From positions 29,575 to 93,574 of the forward strand of contig JBBHKE010001469.1 of assembly GCA_037447655.1 (NCBI GenBank): DNA of 64,000 nt, given 5' to 3'. The notes below the pieces were generated by a model. The model saw only the letters and a program-made list of their open reading frames with translations. It searched no databases and was not told where the DNA came from. Made by a program: the position numbers and the translations under genes. Positions 1 to 9,907 of this stretch are shown here, piece after piece; the first letter of the stretch is position 1; each line of letters starts with the position of its first letter. The DNA comes from Zygnema cylindricum (taxonomy: Eukaryota > Streptophyta > Zygnematophyceae > Zygnematales > Zygnemataceae).

Positions 1-540
1 GTAAGACTAACATTTCAGACGCTTTTAGAAGGGTTAACATTCAAATTATATATCTTCATTTAACAGGAAAAATTCGGTCGTGTGAATTTTACGTTCTTTG
101 AGTTTTAATGTACTACCGTTAAATCTAATGAAACTTCCTCCACAGATCAGATAAGACTTGTCTAATTAGTAAAACGTTTCAATAATAAGTTTCATAAATA
201 AAACTGTTTGAATATCGTTAAATCATAAACATTTACGATAGTTTGTCAAAATAAATACTTTGAATAATAACTTTGCAAAATGATTAATCTGTTCAGAATA
301 GATTACACACCTCCTTCAAAGTAATCTAAATTGCCATCATGTGATTTTGAGTTTCTTGCATTTTAAGTGTGCTAGTTTAAAATGTACAATTTTACTTATT
401 GGGAAGATTTTCGCACTGTCTTTACAATCAGAATGTTTTTTGTTCTTTTTTCAAATGTGTCTATTCTTATACTAACGGGATCTCTAGTCGTTAAAACGGT
501 TTTTACGGATTTGAAGAAAATATGAGAAGAGGGAGCGTTA
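1..540. other. AT-rich intergenic DNA, no gene seen
   Basis: No convincing coding frame. The only structure seen is the inverted-repeat arm at 205-415, which pairs with 3985-4190. The remainder is AT-rich unique-looking sequence. Confidence 0.5.
205..415 (+). repeat. Left arm of a long inverted repeat (partner 3985-4190)
   Basis: The reverse complement of this stretch matches 3985-4190 along most of its length, sharing blocks such as AATCTTCCCAATA, AATCACATGA and ATTATTCAAAGTA. Arms of about 200 bp look roughly 80% identical by eye. They could be ends of an old element or a duplicated inverted flank. Confidence 0.7.
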
Positions 541-544
541 AAAA

Positions 545-695
545 AGGGGATCAGAGGCTATGAGAAGCGGAAAAAGGAAAAGAAACGCTTTAAGTGTGGA
601 GGGGGGGCAGAAAGAGGGAGGGAATTATATGACAAACTAGGAGGGGAAAAGAGGGGGAGGGGAAGGGAGAGAACGATAAGGTGAGACAGAGGGAA
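545..695 (+). repeat. Purine-rich (GA/GGA) tract
   Basis: Nearly uninterrupted purines on the plus strand. Open frames here encode only low-complexity Ser/Pro/Leu or Arg/Glu/Gly strings and are not genes. Confidence 0.6.
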
Positions 696-879
696 AACAG
701 GCAGACTGCATTTAGTATGAACAGTATGTATTTGTACATCAAAAGCTACTGAAAAATAAAATGAGAACATGTGTGAGAGAGAGAGAGGCCAGGAAAAATA
801 AAACACTCTTAACTATAGAAAAATTGAAGTTTATAACCCGAAGATAAAAAAAGAAAAGAGAATGAAAAGAGATGATAGT

Positions 880-1440
880 CTATTGTACCTTTCTCCCCAT
901 TTCCTCACCCTATTTCTCCTCAATCTTCCTTCATCCCTCCCCATCTGTTTCTCCTCATTCTTTCTTCCTCCCTCCCCATTTTATCACCTCGTTTCCCTTC
1001 CCTTCCCCCCTCCTCCCTCCCCGAGACGAGAGGAAAGCACGAGCCTCTCTGCCTCCTCCTCCCCCTCAGATGGGCTTCTAGCTATTTATGGGGGGGAGTG
1101 TAGGGGGGGAGGGGAGGGGATGGGAGGGGATGGTAGGGGAGGTGAGAGGAGAAATTCGGTGGTCATCTTTGAGATATTGAGAGAAGAATAAGAGTTTCAG
1201 GATGGGGGTGGAGGGGGAGAGGGGTAAAGAGAGGGCCAATGGGAAGTCTTTATTGAAAGCCCCTCTCACCTCACCCTCCTTATAGTTTCTCCCCTTCCTC
1301 TTACTTCCCCTTTGTCTCCCCCATTCTTGCCCTCTTCCCTTCCACTCCAACTCCTCCCCCCCCGTCCCCTTTCCCCTTCCAAACATTCTCCCTTCCTTCC
1401 CCTCCCCCCCCACCAACTACCCTGCGCTCCAAACCAAAGG
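880..1440. repeat. Alternating pyrimidine- and purine-rich low-complexity DNA
   Basis: Pyrimidine-rich 880-1020, purine-rich 1085-1235, then pyrimidine-rich again 1265-1410. Open frames are compositional artefacts. Strand switches like these make local foldback likely. Confidence 0.6.
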
Positions 1441-1459
1441 GGGCGGGGAAGGAGGGGAA

Positions 1460-1587
1460 CAACAGTCCGACCACAAACCAGACTATAACTAAACTATCAC
1501 GTAACACAAAACAAAACACACGCAAACTAAATAAATATGTTACGGCGCTCAACAGAACTGAGACGCCGTTTCACAATGTATCTAACA
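1460..1587 (-). mobile_element. Remnant of an element-D-type copia LTR
   Basis: The last about 45 bp (tacggcgctcaaca, then gagacgccgtttca, then tctaaca) match the outer end of element D's 5' LTR at 22425-22469. Upstream similarity fades. The outer LTR end abuts the duplicated kinase flank at 1588, so this is probably a truncated or solo LTR left by a second D-type insertion. Confidence 0.65.
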
Positions 1588-2262
1588 CTCATGAAGGTTA
1601 TGGAAGAGGAAATATCGCATTGAGGCAGCATAAAACAGAAATAAAAGGTTTCAGAAAGTTAACCAAGAGAACGCATATCTGCCAGTTTTCAAGTTTCCAA
1701 AGTAATAAAGATTGTTAAACCGTCACTAATGCTTGTGGCTACTCCGAAATTACTAATGTAAATGAACATAAATGAAATCCAATGCTCCAATAATTGTTTT
1801 TAATGGTGAGTATAAACCATGGTGTTTCCAAATTCAAAGGGAGCAAGAGAGGGATAGAGCAAGGGATAGAGGGAGGGAGGCAAGAAAGAGGGCGGGAGGG
1901 CGAGAGGGAGAGGAGAGAGAGGTAGAGGGGGATTGAGGGTGACTCAGAGAGGAAGAGAGGGATAGAGTGACTGATGGAGAGAAGGGGAGAGGGGGAGAAG
2001 AAGAGAGGGGGAGCGAGGGAAAGGGGGAGAAGGAGAGAGGGAGAGGGGGAAAGAGGGAAAGGAGGTGAGAGGGAGAGGAAGGGAAGGAGAGACCGAGAGA
2101 GGGGGAGAGGAGGAGAGGGGTAAAGGGAGAGAGCGAGAGAGGGGGCGAGGGTGAGACGGAGAGGGTAAGAGGTGGAGAGGGAAAGAGCTTCTTGCTTTCT
2201 GGAATTGAGACTGCAAAAACCCTCGCGCTTACCTTGCTTTGCCCCCTTACTTCCTCCTTCCC
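1588..2262 (-). repeat. Duplicated kinase-flank plus purine tract; inverted copy at 10150-11230
   Basis: 1588-1830 matches the intron 5' of the kinase exon at 5880-6140 in the same orientation, including the conserved 3' splice-site region. 1840-2200 is a GA-rich tract. 2165-2262 matches 10150-10250 in inverted orientation. The whole segment is therefore an inverted copy of 10150-11230, the tract there being about 400 bp longer. No intact kinase coding sequence remains. Confidence 0.75.
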
Positions 2263-2306
2263 CCCCTCTCCCACACTTGTATGGGGGTTTGTTCGATACC
2301 CATATA

Positions 2307-2524
2307 CACCGTGTATCGCTATTAGGGTTAACAATTTTTTCGCCACTTAAAACATCTTTTCTCCGTACACACTTGTCCGATTTTTAATCTGAGACCGCCA
2401 ATGGGAAAGTGAATATCTAAAAATTCCAATCGCAGCCGTCAGATCCACAATCTGACACGAGTGTACGAAGAAAAGATGTTTTGAGTGGCAAAAATAACAT
2501 TAACATTAATAACGATTCACGGTG
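2307..2524. mobile_element. MITE-like foldback element with about 80-bp TIRs
   Basis: The first about 80 bp (CACCGTGTATCGCTATTA onward) are the near-perfect reverse complement of the last about 80 bp (ending CACGGTG). A TA dinucleotide flanks each side (2305-2306 and 2525-2526), consistent with a TA target duplication. Only about 60 bp of unique sequence separates the arms and there is no coding frame, so it must depend on a transposase elsewhere. The superfamily is not assigned. A truncated relative lies near 52073-52249. Confidence 0.85.
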
Positions 2525-2529
2525 TAGTT

Positions 2530-3260
2530 CAAAGGTCAACGTTAAAACAGATTTCCTGCTTCGTTGTCGGTGGCATATGAAATAATGGATACACACGTGT
2601 GAATTGATAAATTTTACATTTTTTGTACTTTCTGGAGCCTATGGTCAAACCTGTTCACGTACCATAGTACGGTTTTATTCTGCATGCCAATTTAGAACCA
2701 GTACAGCCCTCTGTACGGACAGAAATTCCACTAGAACTTCCTCACATTAACTTTAGACCCGAAAACTTGTCCATCTCCATCTTTTCCCCCACCCTCATCC
2801 AGCTCCTCCCCTCCCCCTATCTTGCCCCCTTTACCCTTTGCCCCCTTTTTCCTCGAAAAAAATTTACAGCTTGTATCCTCCTATCTTTATCCCTTACTTT
2901 TCGCACCCCTCCCTCCCTCCCGCCCTCACTGTATTGTAGGACGATGGGGTATCGTATTGCAATTTTCTTGTTACGCCTATTTTAATCCCTTTGTGAGTAT
3001 AATACGACACACAGTACCACATTTTTGTGCTTTGTCACAAATGATAACATAGCAAAGGGTGGCTGTTAAGATTTTCCCTTGCACTGCTCGCCTCGCCCGC
3101 GATGAACTGGAAGGGGAGGAGAGTGGAAGGGAGGGCAGGGAAGGGGATCCGGGATGACCCGCTCAGGAGCCAGTGGTCTCTCCCTCGAAAAGTAGTGAAA
3201 AAAAAATGCGATAACAAAAATTGTGCGGAGCCTTGGGAAGTCTACAAAGGCGAAAGTTTT
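2530..3260. other. Intergenic, no gene seen
   Basis: Contains a pyrimidine-rich stretch (2775-2930) and no frame with recognisable protein character. It could hold promoter or 5' UTR sequence for the candidate exon starting at 3515, but no TATA box clearly stands out. Confidence 0.4.
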
Positions 3261-3514
3261 CTTACGTCGCGAGGTAGATGCACAGTGTCAGCCATCGCCA
3301 CGTGGCGAAGGACAAAGGCTGGTGTCGCGACAGTAGAAGCATTGTGGTGGAGGGAGGATCAGAAATGCATTTCGAAATGAGGCATATTGCATTATCAAGG
3401 CGACGGTGTGTCGGATAGCACGAGAGGTGGCAACTGCTGCTGTGTTTTTGGCCACCCAAAGTGCTGACGTCAGAATACATCCTAAACTTGTATTTCTTAA
3501 GGGAGGACAACAGC

Positions 3515-3808
3515 ATGAAGCTTGTTTGTATCCCCGGTGGATCCGTCAGTGCACACCGCAGTTTTGCCCGCATGCTGAAAGAAGCGGTGGAGGGACTTTT
3601 GCCACGTGTCAATGCCATCTCTTCAGATGATCTGATCGACAAGAAAATCTCTTCTGCAATGATAGAATTCGATCAATTGGTTGACTTTTGTGGAAACGGA
3701 GATCGCCTACTCGATCAAGTATCTGACTTTTATTCATACGAAGATTCCCCATTTATGGCGGAAATTGCATCGAAAATTACCCACATTGTCGAAAAAGCCA
3801 ATAAGAAG
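3515..3808 (+). CDS. Candidate first exon, 98-residue helical N-terminal domain, unknown gene
   Basis: An ATG at 3515 opens 98 codons of balanced, non-repetitive amino-acid composition, ending exactly at a GT (AAGAAG|GTCAGA) in phase 0, followed by a pyrimidine-rich stretch. The protein looks helical and amphipathic (segments around SFARMLKEAVEGLL, MIEFDQLVDF and MAEIASKITHIVEKANKK). I do not recognise the family. It is reminiscent of helical N-terminal domains that precede kinase or NB-ARC modules in plant immune proteins, but the neighbouring kinase exons are on the other strand, so no fusion is implied. No downstream exon was found, so this may be a gene fragment. Confidence 0.45.
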
Positions 3809-3984
3809 GTCAGACGTGTCCCCTCTCCTCCCCTCCTCTTCCTCTTCCCCCCCACCCCTACCCCCACCTCCACCTTAGCTCTCGGGAGTCTGATATCCTT
3901 GTCGTAGTTTATGTGACGAGGATCTTTGGAAATCTCTTTTCCATTTTACCCAAAGGATTATGAGTAGATAAATAGAAAACCAAT

Positions 3985-4190
3985 CTTCCCAATATGTAAA
4001 ATTGTACTCTTTAAGCCAACACAATTGATGCAACCAAACTCAAAAATCACATGACGGCAATTTACATTAATTTGAAAGAACTGTTTAATTTATTCTGAAC
4101 AGAGTAATCATATTGCAAAGATATTATTCAAAGTACTTAACATGACAAACTATTACAAAATGTTTATGATTTAATGATATTAGACGCAAA
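3985..4190 (-). repeat. Right arm of a long inverted repeat (partner 205-415)
   Basis: Reverse complement of the arm at 205-415. It sits between the candidate exon and the first kinase exon. Confidence 0.7.
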
Positions 4191-4930
4191 TCAGTGCCAA
4201 GTCTAAGGCAGAGGATTTTGATGCCTCTATTCGGAAGTTCAAACCCTTCCGCTTAAATTTATCAAAACGTTTTGTACTTCAATATTTATTTTAGGGATAC
4301 AATTTCAGCAGTATTTCTCGATAAACAAAACTAACTTAACTCTGAAACATCTACACAATCCTATTCTCCAGAAGATACATTGAGAGAATTGAAAATCAGA
4401 ATGCCACAGTAGTTGCTAGACGATCTCGTGTTGAACACGCATTATTTTAAATAGGAGCTTCACAAAATTTCATCTACATTGATTGAAGACTGGCAAGACA
4501 ATGGAATCTATCACTGACGCAGATTTCAAACAGAACAGTTGAGAAACAAATAGACAGGTGGGCACTCTACTAACAACACTAGACTAGGGTTACCTGAATG
4601 AAAGGAATGAACAGAAATTTTTAAAGGCAGCAAAGTTCTATTTCTTCTTAATATAACTTTACTAATTGTGATTCCATGTGCATCAGCTGCATGCGTAAAC
4701 TGTCTGTGTTTCTCTCCTTTGGTGTGTCCCGTATCGTCTTACTTAATGAGGAATCTTCTTGTGTCTCTACCAAATCACACTCCATTTTCTCCAACATTAT
4801 TGCAATCGCTTCGTTTGATCGTCAATCTATACGAAACCTTGCCATTTTCTCCAAGTTTTTCCCTACACTAACATAACCTTTCCGCCCCAGCAAGAGTACA
4901 GCTGGGAAATGCCTTACATCGCAAGCCGCT
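4191..4930. other. Intergenic, 3' side of the kinase exon
   Basis: No coding frame of protein-like composition. Because the neighbouring kinase is on the minus strand and ends at 4934, this region would hold its 3' UTR. No clear polyadenylation site was pinned. Confidence 0.4.
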
Positions 4931-4933
4931 TCA

Positions 4934-5926
4934 TTAGTTTGACACGCTTTCCAGAATCATTAGAGCAGGAAGGAGTTCTTCCAAGGAAGGACGCAAGTTT
5001 GGGTTCCTTTCAACGCAGCGGAGAATAAGGCCCACCGCGTGGTGTAATTTGTCTCTTGGAACGGAAAGGCAGTTTTGGTCCAAGTTGTCCGTACAAAAAC
5101 TTCCTACCATCTCATCAAACCCACCAGGCCAATCTTTAAATCGAGTAACCTCGTATTTTTTGACTTCAGTCATCCGATCAGTAACATCACCGCTTTCTTC
5201 ATCGCTTTCTTCATCGCTGTCAAAGTCCATGAAAATCCTGCTTTCCATTTTTTTATCATACTGAAAAAGGATATCATGGAGCGAACTGACTCGTTCCATA
5301 TTGGTCATAAGTTGCAACATGGTGAGCCCCAGAGCATACGTGTCAGATTTTTTGCCGTACGACCGTTTTACGAGTAAGTAAGGGTCGATGTAGCCAAGTG
5401 TTCCCATGATGGCATCAGCCATTCTCATGTCATCCCCTTCAAATTGTTTCGCTACGCCCATACCTGCAATTTTGCTTATTTTGTTTCCATCAAGAAGAAC
5501 ATTTGCCGGATTTAAGTCTAGATGTACAACATATTTTTCATGCAAAGCCACCAAACCGGCCGTCATTTCTCGACAAATTCGCGCTCTTTCTCCCCAGGTA
5601 AGAATACCCCTTTCGCCAGCTTTCAGCCAATCTTGAAGGCTTCCTCCAGCCATGTATTCACTCACTATGCAAAAGCCCTCAGTATCCATTCCTAATATGG
5701 ACAAAACGTGAGGATGTCGGATGGTATGGAGAATTTTGGCCTCACGCAGGAAGGTCTCGTGCTTGAAAGTCTTCATTTTTTTGACAGCCACATCAACTCC
5801 CTGGTATTTACCCTTATACACTGTCGCAAAACCCCCTTCTCCAATAGCTTCCGAAAAGTCACCGGTAATTTCCTTCATAATATTGGTGCTGATGACGGTT
5901 ACGGAAGAGGAAATGTCACATCGAGG
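4934..5926 (-). CDS. Protein kinase-like exon, predicted pseudokinase
   Basis: A full kinase fold in one open exon of about 330 residues, related to plant receptor-like cytoplasmic kinases. Counting from the first codon of the open frame: glycine loop GEGGFATV (31-38), beta3 lysine in AVKK (51), alphaC glutamate in LREA (64), and a catalytic loop HLDLNPAN (137-144), where HRD became HLD and the loop lysine is Asn. The DFG triad is replaced by AGM (156-158), so the metal-binding Asp is absent. An acidic DSDEESDEESGD insert follows, and a conserved RPSLEELLPA tail ends the domain. The upstream bases TTTTATGCAG look like a 3' splice site, so the real start is in an unseen exon to the right. Catalysis is unlikely; an ATP-binding scaffold or signalling role is possible. 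Confidence 0.85.
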   Translation of the reverse strand, partial: PRCDISSSVTVISTNIMKEITGDFSEAIGEGGFATVYKGKYQGVDVAVKKMKTFKHETFLREAKILHTIRHPHVLSILGMDTEGFCIVSEYMAGGSLQDWLKAGERGILTWGERARICREMTAGLVALHEKYVVHLDLNPANVLLDGNKISKIAGMGVAKQFEGDDMRMADAIMGTLGYIDPYLLVKRSYGKKSDTYALGLTMLQLMTNMERVSSLHDILFQYDKKMESRIFMDFDSDEESDEESGDVTDRMTEVKKYEVTRFKDWPGGFDEMVGSFCTDNLDQNCLSVPRDKLHHAVGLILRCVERNPNLRPSLEELLPALMILESVSN

Positions 5927-6140
5927 CTGCATAAAACAGGAAACACAGGTTTCAGAAAGTTAACTAAGAGAACCCATATCTGCCAGTTTTCAAGTTTCCA
6001 AAGTAATAATATTGTTAAACCGTCACTAATACTTGTGGCTACTCCAAAAATTGTTAGAGTAAATGAACATAAATGAAATCCAATGCTCCAAGAATTACTT
6101 TCTAATGGTGAGTATAGACTATGATGTTTCCAGATTCATT
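5880..6140 (-). repeat. Intron 3' part upstream of the kinase exon, duplicated three times
   Basis: This stretch recurs in the same orientation at 1590-1830 and inverted at 10985-11230. All three keep the pyrimidine-rich TGTTTTATGCAG acceptor or a close variant, which supports reading it as an intron end. Confidence 0.7.
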
Positions 6141-6144
6141 TTGA

Positions 6145-7030
6145 TCCCATCTACAAAACTATCGTCGCACAAACAAACTTTTTCATTGTACTTTGAACCC
6201 GAAGGAAAAGACAAACACTTCATTGAGAAAGGTGATATTAAATGGGTAATTTGGTGAAAAGTCCCATTCTTAAAGCCATTACTGTCCTAAGAAGACAATG
6301 CAAGAGAGGACATGGTCGCCACAAGATAAGCAGATCAGAAGATCGGATCATCATCATCATCAATGACCTTTCGCTCTTTTTGATTTATTTTCATTGATTT
6401 GTATCAATGTGATGAGATTTGGCAATGCCATGAAGTAAAGAGTGGCAAGACAAACAAAACCTAAGATGATAAACACAACAAAACCAGACAAAATAAGGCA
6501 AAATCTTGACATAACAAGACAAACAAAATCTCATTGATATAAAACATATGATATATGAAACACCGTCAGAAAAATCGGATAAAATTCAATCTCTGACAAT
6601 TCCAAGAAGCCACACTGTCAGGCAGAACGTGGCATAACAATATATAAATTCTTTGCTTCTCAAAGTTCTTGTTAAAATTGAAAATTAATCTTAACAAGTA
6701 ATAATTCAAATTTGAAAAAAAACAAATTAAATGCATTAAAATAGATTAACTTGGTGAAACATTGAGGATACTTCGAGAAACATAGTTTCCACAAATCCAG
6801 CTTATCGCAATCTCTTACAATTTTCATTACTTACAGCGTGACAACAACCGCAGCATTATTCTTCAAATAGCGTCTTTCCTTTAGTCAACATTTGACTGTA
6901 AAAAACGTTTTCTCAATTTGAGCTCTGCCCTTAACCTCGTAGAATCCTCCGACCACAAAAAAATCCTTAAACAATTTCCTTATAACATCTTGTTTTTTCT
7001 TCTGCTTCCAGCTGGGCATCATTAACAGAT
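6145..7030. other. AT-rich spacer between the two kinase exons
   Basis: No gene seen. Includes a short ATC microsatellite at 6349-6362 and repeated ACAAAACC/GACAAA words around 6450-6530. It should contain upstream exons of the kinase at 4934-5926 if that gene is intact, but none could be recognised. Confidence 0.4.
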
Positions 7031-7038
7031 TCTGTAGA

Positions 7039-8070
7039 CTAAAGGAGGTTAGGTTGTTTGTGAGCTGATGTGTCTACCTTTTCAAGATCTCCTTTCCTGG
7101 CAAAACATTCCAGCTCTTCTAGGGAAGTGATGAAATCAGTGAGGTCGGGGCGATGTTCACGGGTGCGTTCCAAACTTAGAAGCAGGAGCCCCACAGTCTT
7201 CTCTAAAGCCTCTTTAGGCATCGTGGAGCTCCTTGGATCCAATTTCAAAACGAAGTGTCCAATAATCTGGCGAAAAGCATTGGGATCCTTCCCCCCCCAT
7301 CGACTTACTGGAGCATCAAAGCTACAATTTTTGCTTTCCTGTTTTCCTAACAACTCATGAACATCTTGGATACTCTCCATCCTCCAATTTTTGCCTTCAT
7401 GTTTCAATAGCAACTCATGAACATCTTGGATGCGCTCCATCCCTGTCAGAAATTGTAGAATAACGAGTCCAAGTGCATAGGTGTCCGAATAAGGACCCAC
7501 CAATCCAGTTTCTAGAATGTAGGGATCTATATAGCCTGCAGTTCCACACAAGCCGGACATTGTCACCTGCTCTCCCTCACACAGTTTGGCCGAACTCATA
7601 TCATATATTTTGCTTCGTTTACCGTAATTGAGAAGTATATTCTGTGGTTTCAAGTCTCGGTGTAAGACTCCTTGACTGTGCATGTATGCCACAGCAGAGA
7701 CTATTTCTCGACAAATTCGCACTTTGTCCTCCCAAGTCAAGGCATCTCCCCTTCCTTGGAGGTAGTCTTGGAGGCTTCCTCCGGACATGTACTCACTCAC
7801 TAGACAGTTTCCAGTGGGATCATAGCCAATCAAATTCAGGATATGTGGGTGATTTAACATATTTAGAATCCAAATTTGTTTTTCAAGTTTGTTAGAGTTT
7901 GTTCCGGTAAGGATCTTTGTCACAACTATACTTATTCCCATGTGACGCCCCTTAAACACTTCACCGAAGCCTCCACTCCAAATCATATTGGAAGAAGAGA
8001 AGTTTTCAGTTGCAACTGCAATTTCTTGTGAAGTGAAGAGCCTCATGTCTCCACAGAAGGTGATGTCAGC
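7039..8070 (-). CDS. Protein kinase-like exon with atypical DFG motif
   Basis: Second kinase of the same subfamily, about 343 residues. Counting from the first codon of the open frame: glycine-rich loop SGGFGEVF (36-43), beta3 lysine in VVTK (56), and an intact catalytic loop HRDLKPQN (141-148). DFG is changed to DMS (161-163), keeping the Asp. The usual alphaC Glu position reads EKQI, so the salt-bridge residue is uncertain. Conserved CGTAGYIDPY (179-188) is the activation/P+1 region. A 60-bp tandem duplication (7322-7441) repeats a 20-residue block around IQDVHELL. TACTGCAG just upstream of codon 1 looks like a splice acceptor, so the start lies in an unseen 5' exon. Activity is uncertain. 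Confidence 0.85.
   Translation of the reverse strand, partial: ADITFCGDMRLFTSQEIAVATENFSSSNMIWSGGFGEVFKGRHMGISIVVTKILTGTNSNKLEKQIWILNMLNHPHILNLIGYDPTGNCLVSEYMSGGSLQDYLQGRGDALTWEDKVRICREIVSAVAYMHSQGVLHRDLKPQNILLNYGKRSKIYDMSSAKLCEGEQVTMSGLCGTAGYIDPYILETGLVGPYSDTYALGLVILQFLTGMERIQDVHELLLKHEGKNWRMESIQDVHELLGKQESKNCSFDAPVSRWGGKDPNAFRQIIGHFVLKLDPRSSTMPKEALEKTVGLLLLSLERTREHRPDLTDFITSLEELECFARKGDLEKVDTSAHKQPNLL
7322..7441 (-). repeat. 60-bp in-frame tandem duplication inside the kinase exon
   Basis: Two 60-bp units, each containing AACTCATGAACATCTTGGA on the plus strand, diverged at several positions and kept in frame. They lie in the C-lobe region after the alphaF/G segment. Confidence 0.85.
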
Positions 8071-8076
8071 CTGCAG

Positions 8077-8475
8077 TATCAAAGATTCAGGGTGTGTCCG
8101 GGTGAATCGGGGGTGTGTGGAGAGGGACGGAGGGGAAACAAGGTGGGGAAACGGGGAGAAAAGGTAACAATTTTAATTTCGTGTTTTCTTTACACTTGTC
8201 ATTTTGGATTTCTCCGTTATAATGGTACGTATTTTTTTTTTTCTTACTTGGCATCTCTCTCACCCATACACGTTATATTTTAAGCTGATAAAACAATGTC
8301 AGTATAAATTATCCGGCTGCTTGCTTTCCCTCTCTGTTGCCCTCTCTTTCTCGTTGTTATCCTCTCACACTTTTTACAGTAGATATAGTAGGTTTATGGC
8401 GTAGTATATGTATTATTCTAGTTGTATTTGTATAATTGAGTGTTATTTTCCACTCTTATGTAATATTAAACAACA
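8077..8475. other. Region 5' of the second kinase exon, no exon recognised
   Basis: Expected to hold an intron and 5' exon(s) of the minus-strand kinase. I see T-rich sequence but no convincing coding frame. Confidence 0.35.
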
Positions 8476-8479
8476 AAGA

Positions 8480-8830
8480 TACATAATTGTAAAAAACAGG
8501 GATAGAGGGGAAGATGAAGAGGGGAGAGAGCGAGAAAATATATATGGAGCGCGGGAGCACAGGGGAGCGGGAGGAGGGAGAGAGGGTGAAAGAGGGATGG
8601 AAGGAGAGAGGGAGAGAGGGGAGAGTGGGTGAGCGGAGAGTGGAGTGGGGGAGCGGAGAGTGGAGTGGGGGAGCGGAGAGAGTGGGAGAGGAGAGAGGAG
8701 ATAGTGGGAGAGATGGAGATATGTAAGGGGAATAGGGGGAGAGGAGGAAAGGTGAGAGTGGGGGCGAGGGGGAGAGAGGGAGAGGGGGAGAGGGTGAAGG
8801 AAGAGACAGAGAGGGAGAGAGGTTAGAAAA
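8480..8830 (+). repeat. Purine-rich tract with short tandem GGAGAGTGGAGTGGGGGAGC units
   Basis: Nearly pure purine on the plus strand for about 350 bp, with a 21-bp-scale duplication near 8630-8680. Long open frames on both strands are compositional artefacts. Confidence 0.7.
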
Positions 8831-9255
8831 CGGTAGTGCAGGATGGATGGAGATAAACACCTCGCAAGACAAATGCCCTCAAGAAATAGCGGAGTGATTG
8901 GGCGTAAGGAGGGTAAATTGAAGGGAAGGGAAATGGGAAGTAGGGGGATAGAGATATGGGGGAGAAGGGCCAAAGAAAATGTTTGAGAAAAAAGGGCGGT
9001 AGAGGATGAAGGGGACCAGTGAAGGGGAAAGGTAGAGGCTGGGTTAACATGGGCGGAAGATTTTTGGACAAGCTTTCGGGTCTATAGAATTTGTCGACTT
9101 TTAAGTTTGAACTTTAAATTGCCGCGTTGTTCTTGACTGTTCCGTACTACTGTACTGTACTTTATTGCACCGACAATAGTGTACCGCGTAGACGCACCGA
9201 CACGATTTTAAGCATACAGACATGATCGTAGGAGTGACGTTTCGACGAACCAATT

Positions 9256-9312
9256 CGAAACGAAGTCGAACGTTTCGCTCTGTTGGGGAGCGAAACGTTC
9301 GACTTCGTTTCG
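9256..9312. repeat. Perfect 25-bp inverted repeat with 7-nt loop
   Basis: Arms 9256-9280 and 9288-9312 are exact reverse complements, starting CGAAACGAAGTCGAACG and ending at GAGCG, with the loop TGTTGGG. Its GC-rich perfect stem stands out from the surroundings. It could form a strong hairpin or cruciform, or be a small-RNA precursor. Confidence 0.9.
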
Positions 9313-9358
9313 CGTTTACCCTATTTTTTGTTGTACGAAGTGTTTCGGGCTCGTACGT

Positions 9359-9554
9359 CGCACGAGTGGAATTTATACTTTTATACGCTTGTTTCCATGG
9401 GGAAAGCGCGTCCATTTGCTTTCCGTGTGCTTTTCTTCTTCACGCGTTTTCTTAATCGCACGTGTGGAATTTTTTTATTTTCTATGTTTCGTTTCGATGA
9501 GGAAAGCGCGTCCGTCTGCGCTGCCGCGTAACTAGTAAAGTAGTCGTGCACTCC
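9359..9554 (+). repeat. Degenerate 98-bp tandem repeat
   Basis: Two units begin CGCACG(A/T)GTGGAATTT at 9359 and 9457, and both contain GGAAAGCGCGTCC. A TATTTAAG box follows at about 9570, so the segment resembles an LTR or promoter, but no partner LTR was found. Confidence 0.55.
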
Positions 9555-9700
9555 AAGTGACAGGCAGCTATTTAAGCAGCATTAGAGTTAGTGCATTGGA
9601 TCATTGGATTATCATTAAATTATTGAAGATTAGTGGTGTTTAAGAGTTAAAAGAGGGAATTACGTGGTGAGTTCTGTGGTGAGCCAAAAGCTTCGGTTGA

Positions 9701-9907
9701 AATACATTTATTCGTTTGGCCGAATCTTTTGTTCCCTTGTATTCTCTTTCTAGTGGTGAATACTTCCGATATAAAATTTGCTGTGGTGATTTATTTTGCG
9801 ACCTTTGTGGTGGCATTATAGATCTAGAGGACCAAATGGAGAAGTCCATGGAGAAAGTGGCAGAAAAGATGGATCGTGTCAGTATACTGGCAGTAGCGGT
9901 GGAGAAT
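9701..9907 (+). CDS. Candidate exon with CxxC cluster and coiled coil, unknown
   Basis: Open for 69 codons between a TGA (9698-9700) and a splice-like GAGAAT|GTAAGG. It encodes an N-terminal segment with CCGDLFCDLCGG, a Cys cluster able to bind zinc, followed by a short heptad-like helix (IDLEDQMEKSMEKVAEKMDRV). There is no ATG at the 5' end; the first ATG falls after the Cys cluster. It follows the repeat at 9359-9554 and may be transposon-derived (Gag-like) or an isolated exon. No family is assigned. Confidence 0.3.

Noticed and set aside
1834-2346. Long Ser/Pro/Leu-rich open frame (170 codons)
   Set aside because: It is the translation of a purine/pyrimidine tract; no domain, and the other-strand frame is equally long.
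8443-8973. Two overlapping long minus-strand frames
   Set aside because: Compositional artefacts of the GA-rich tract.
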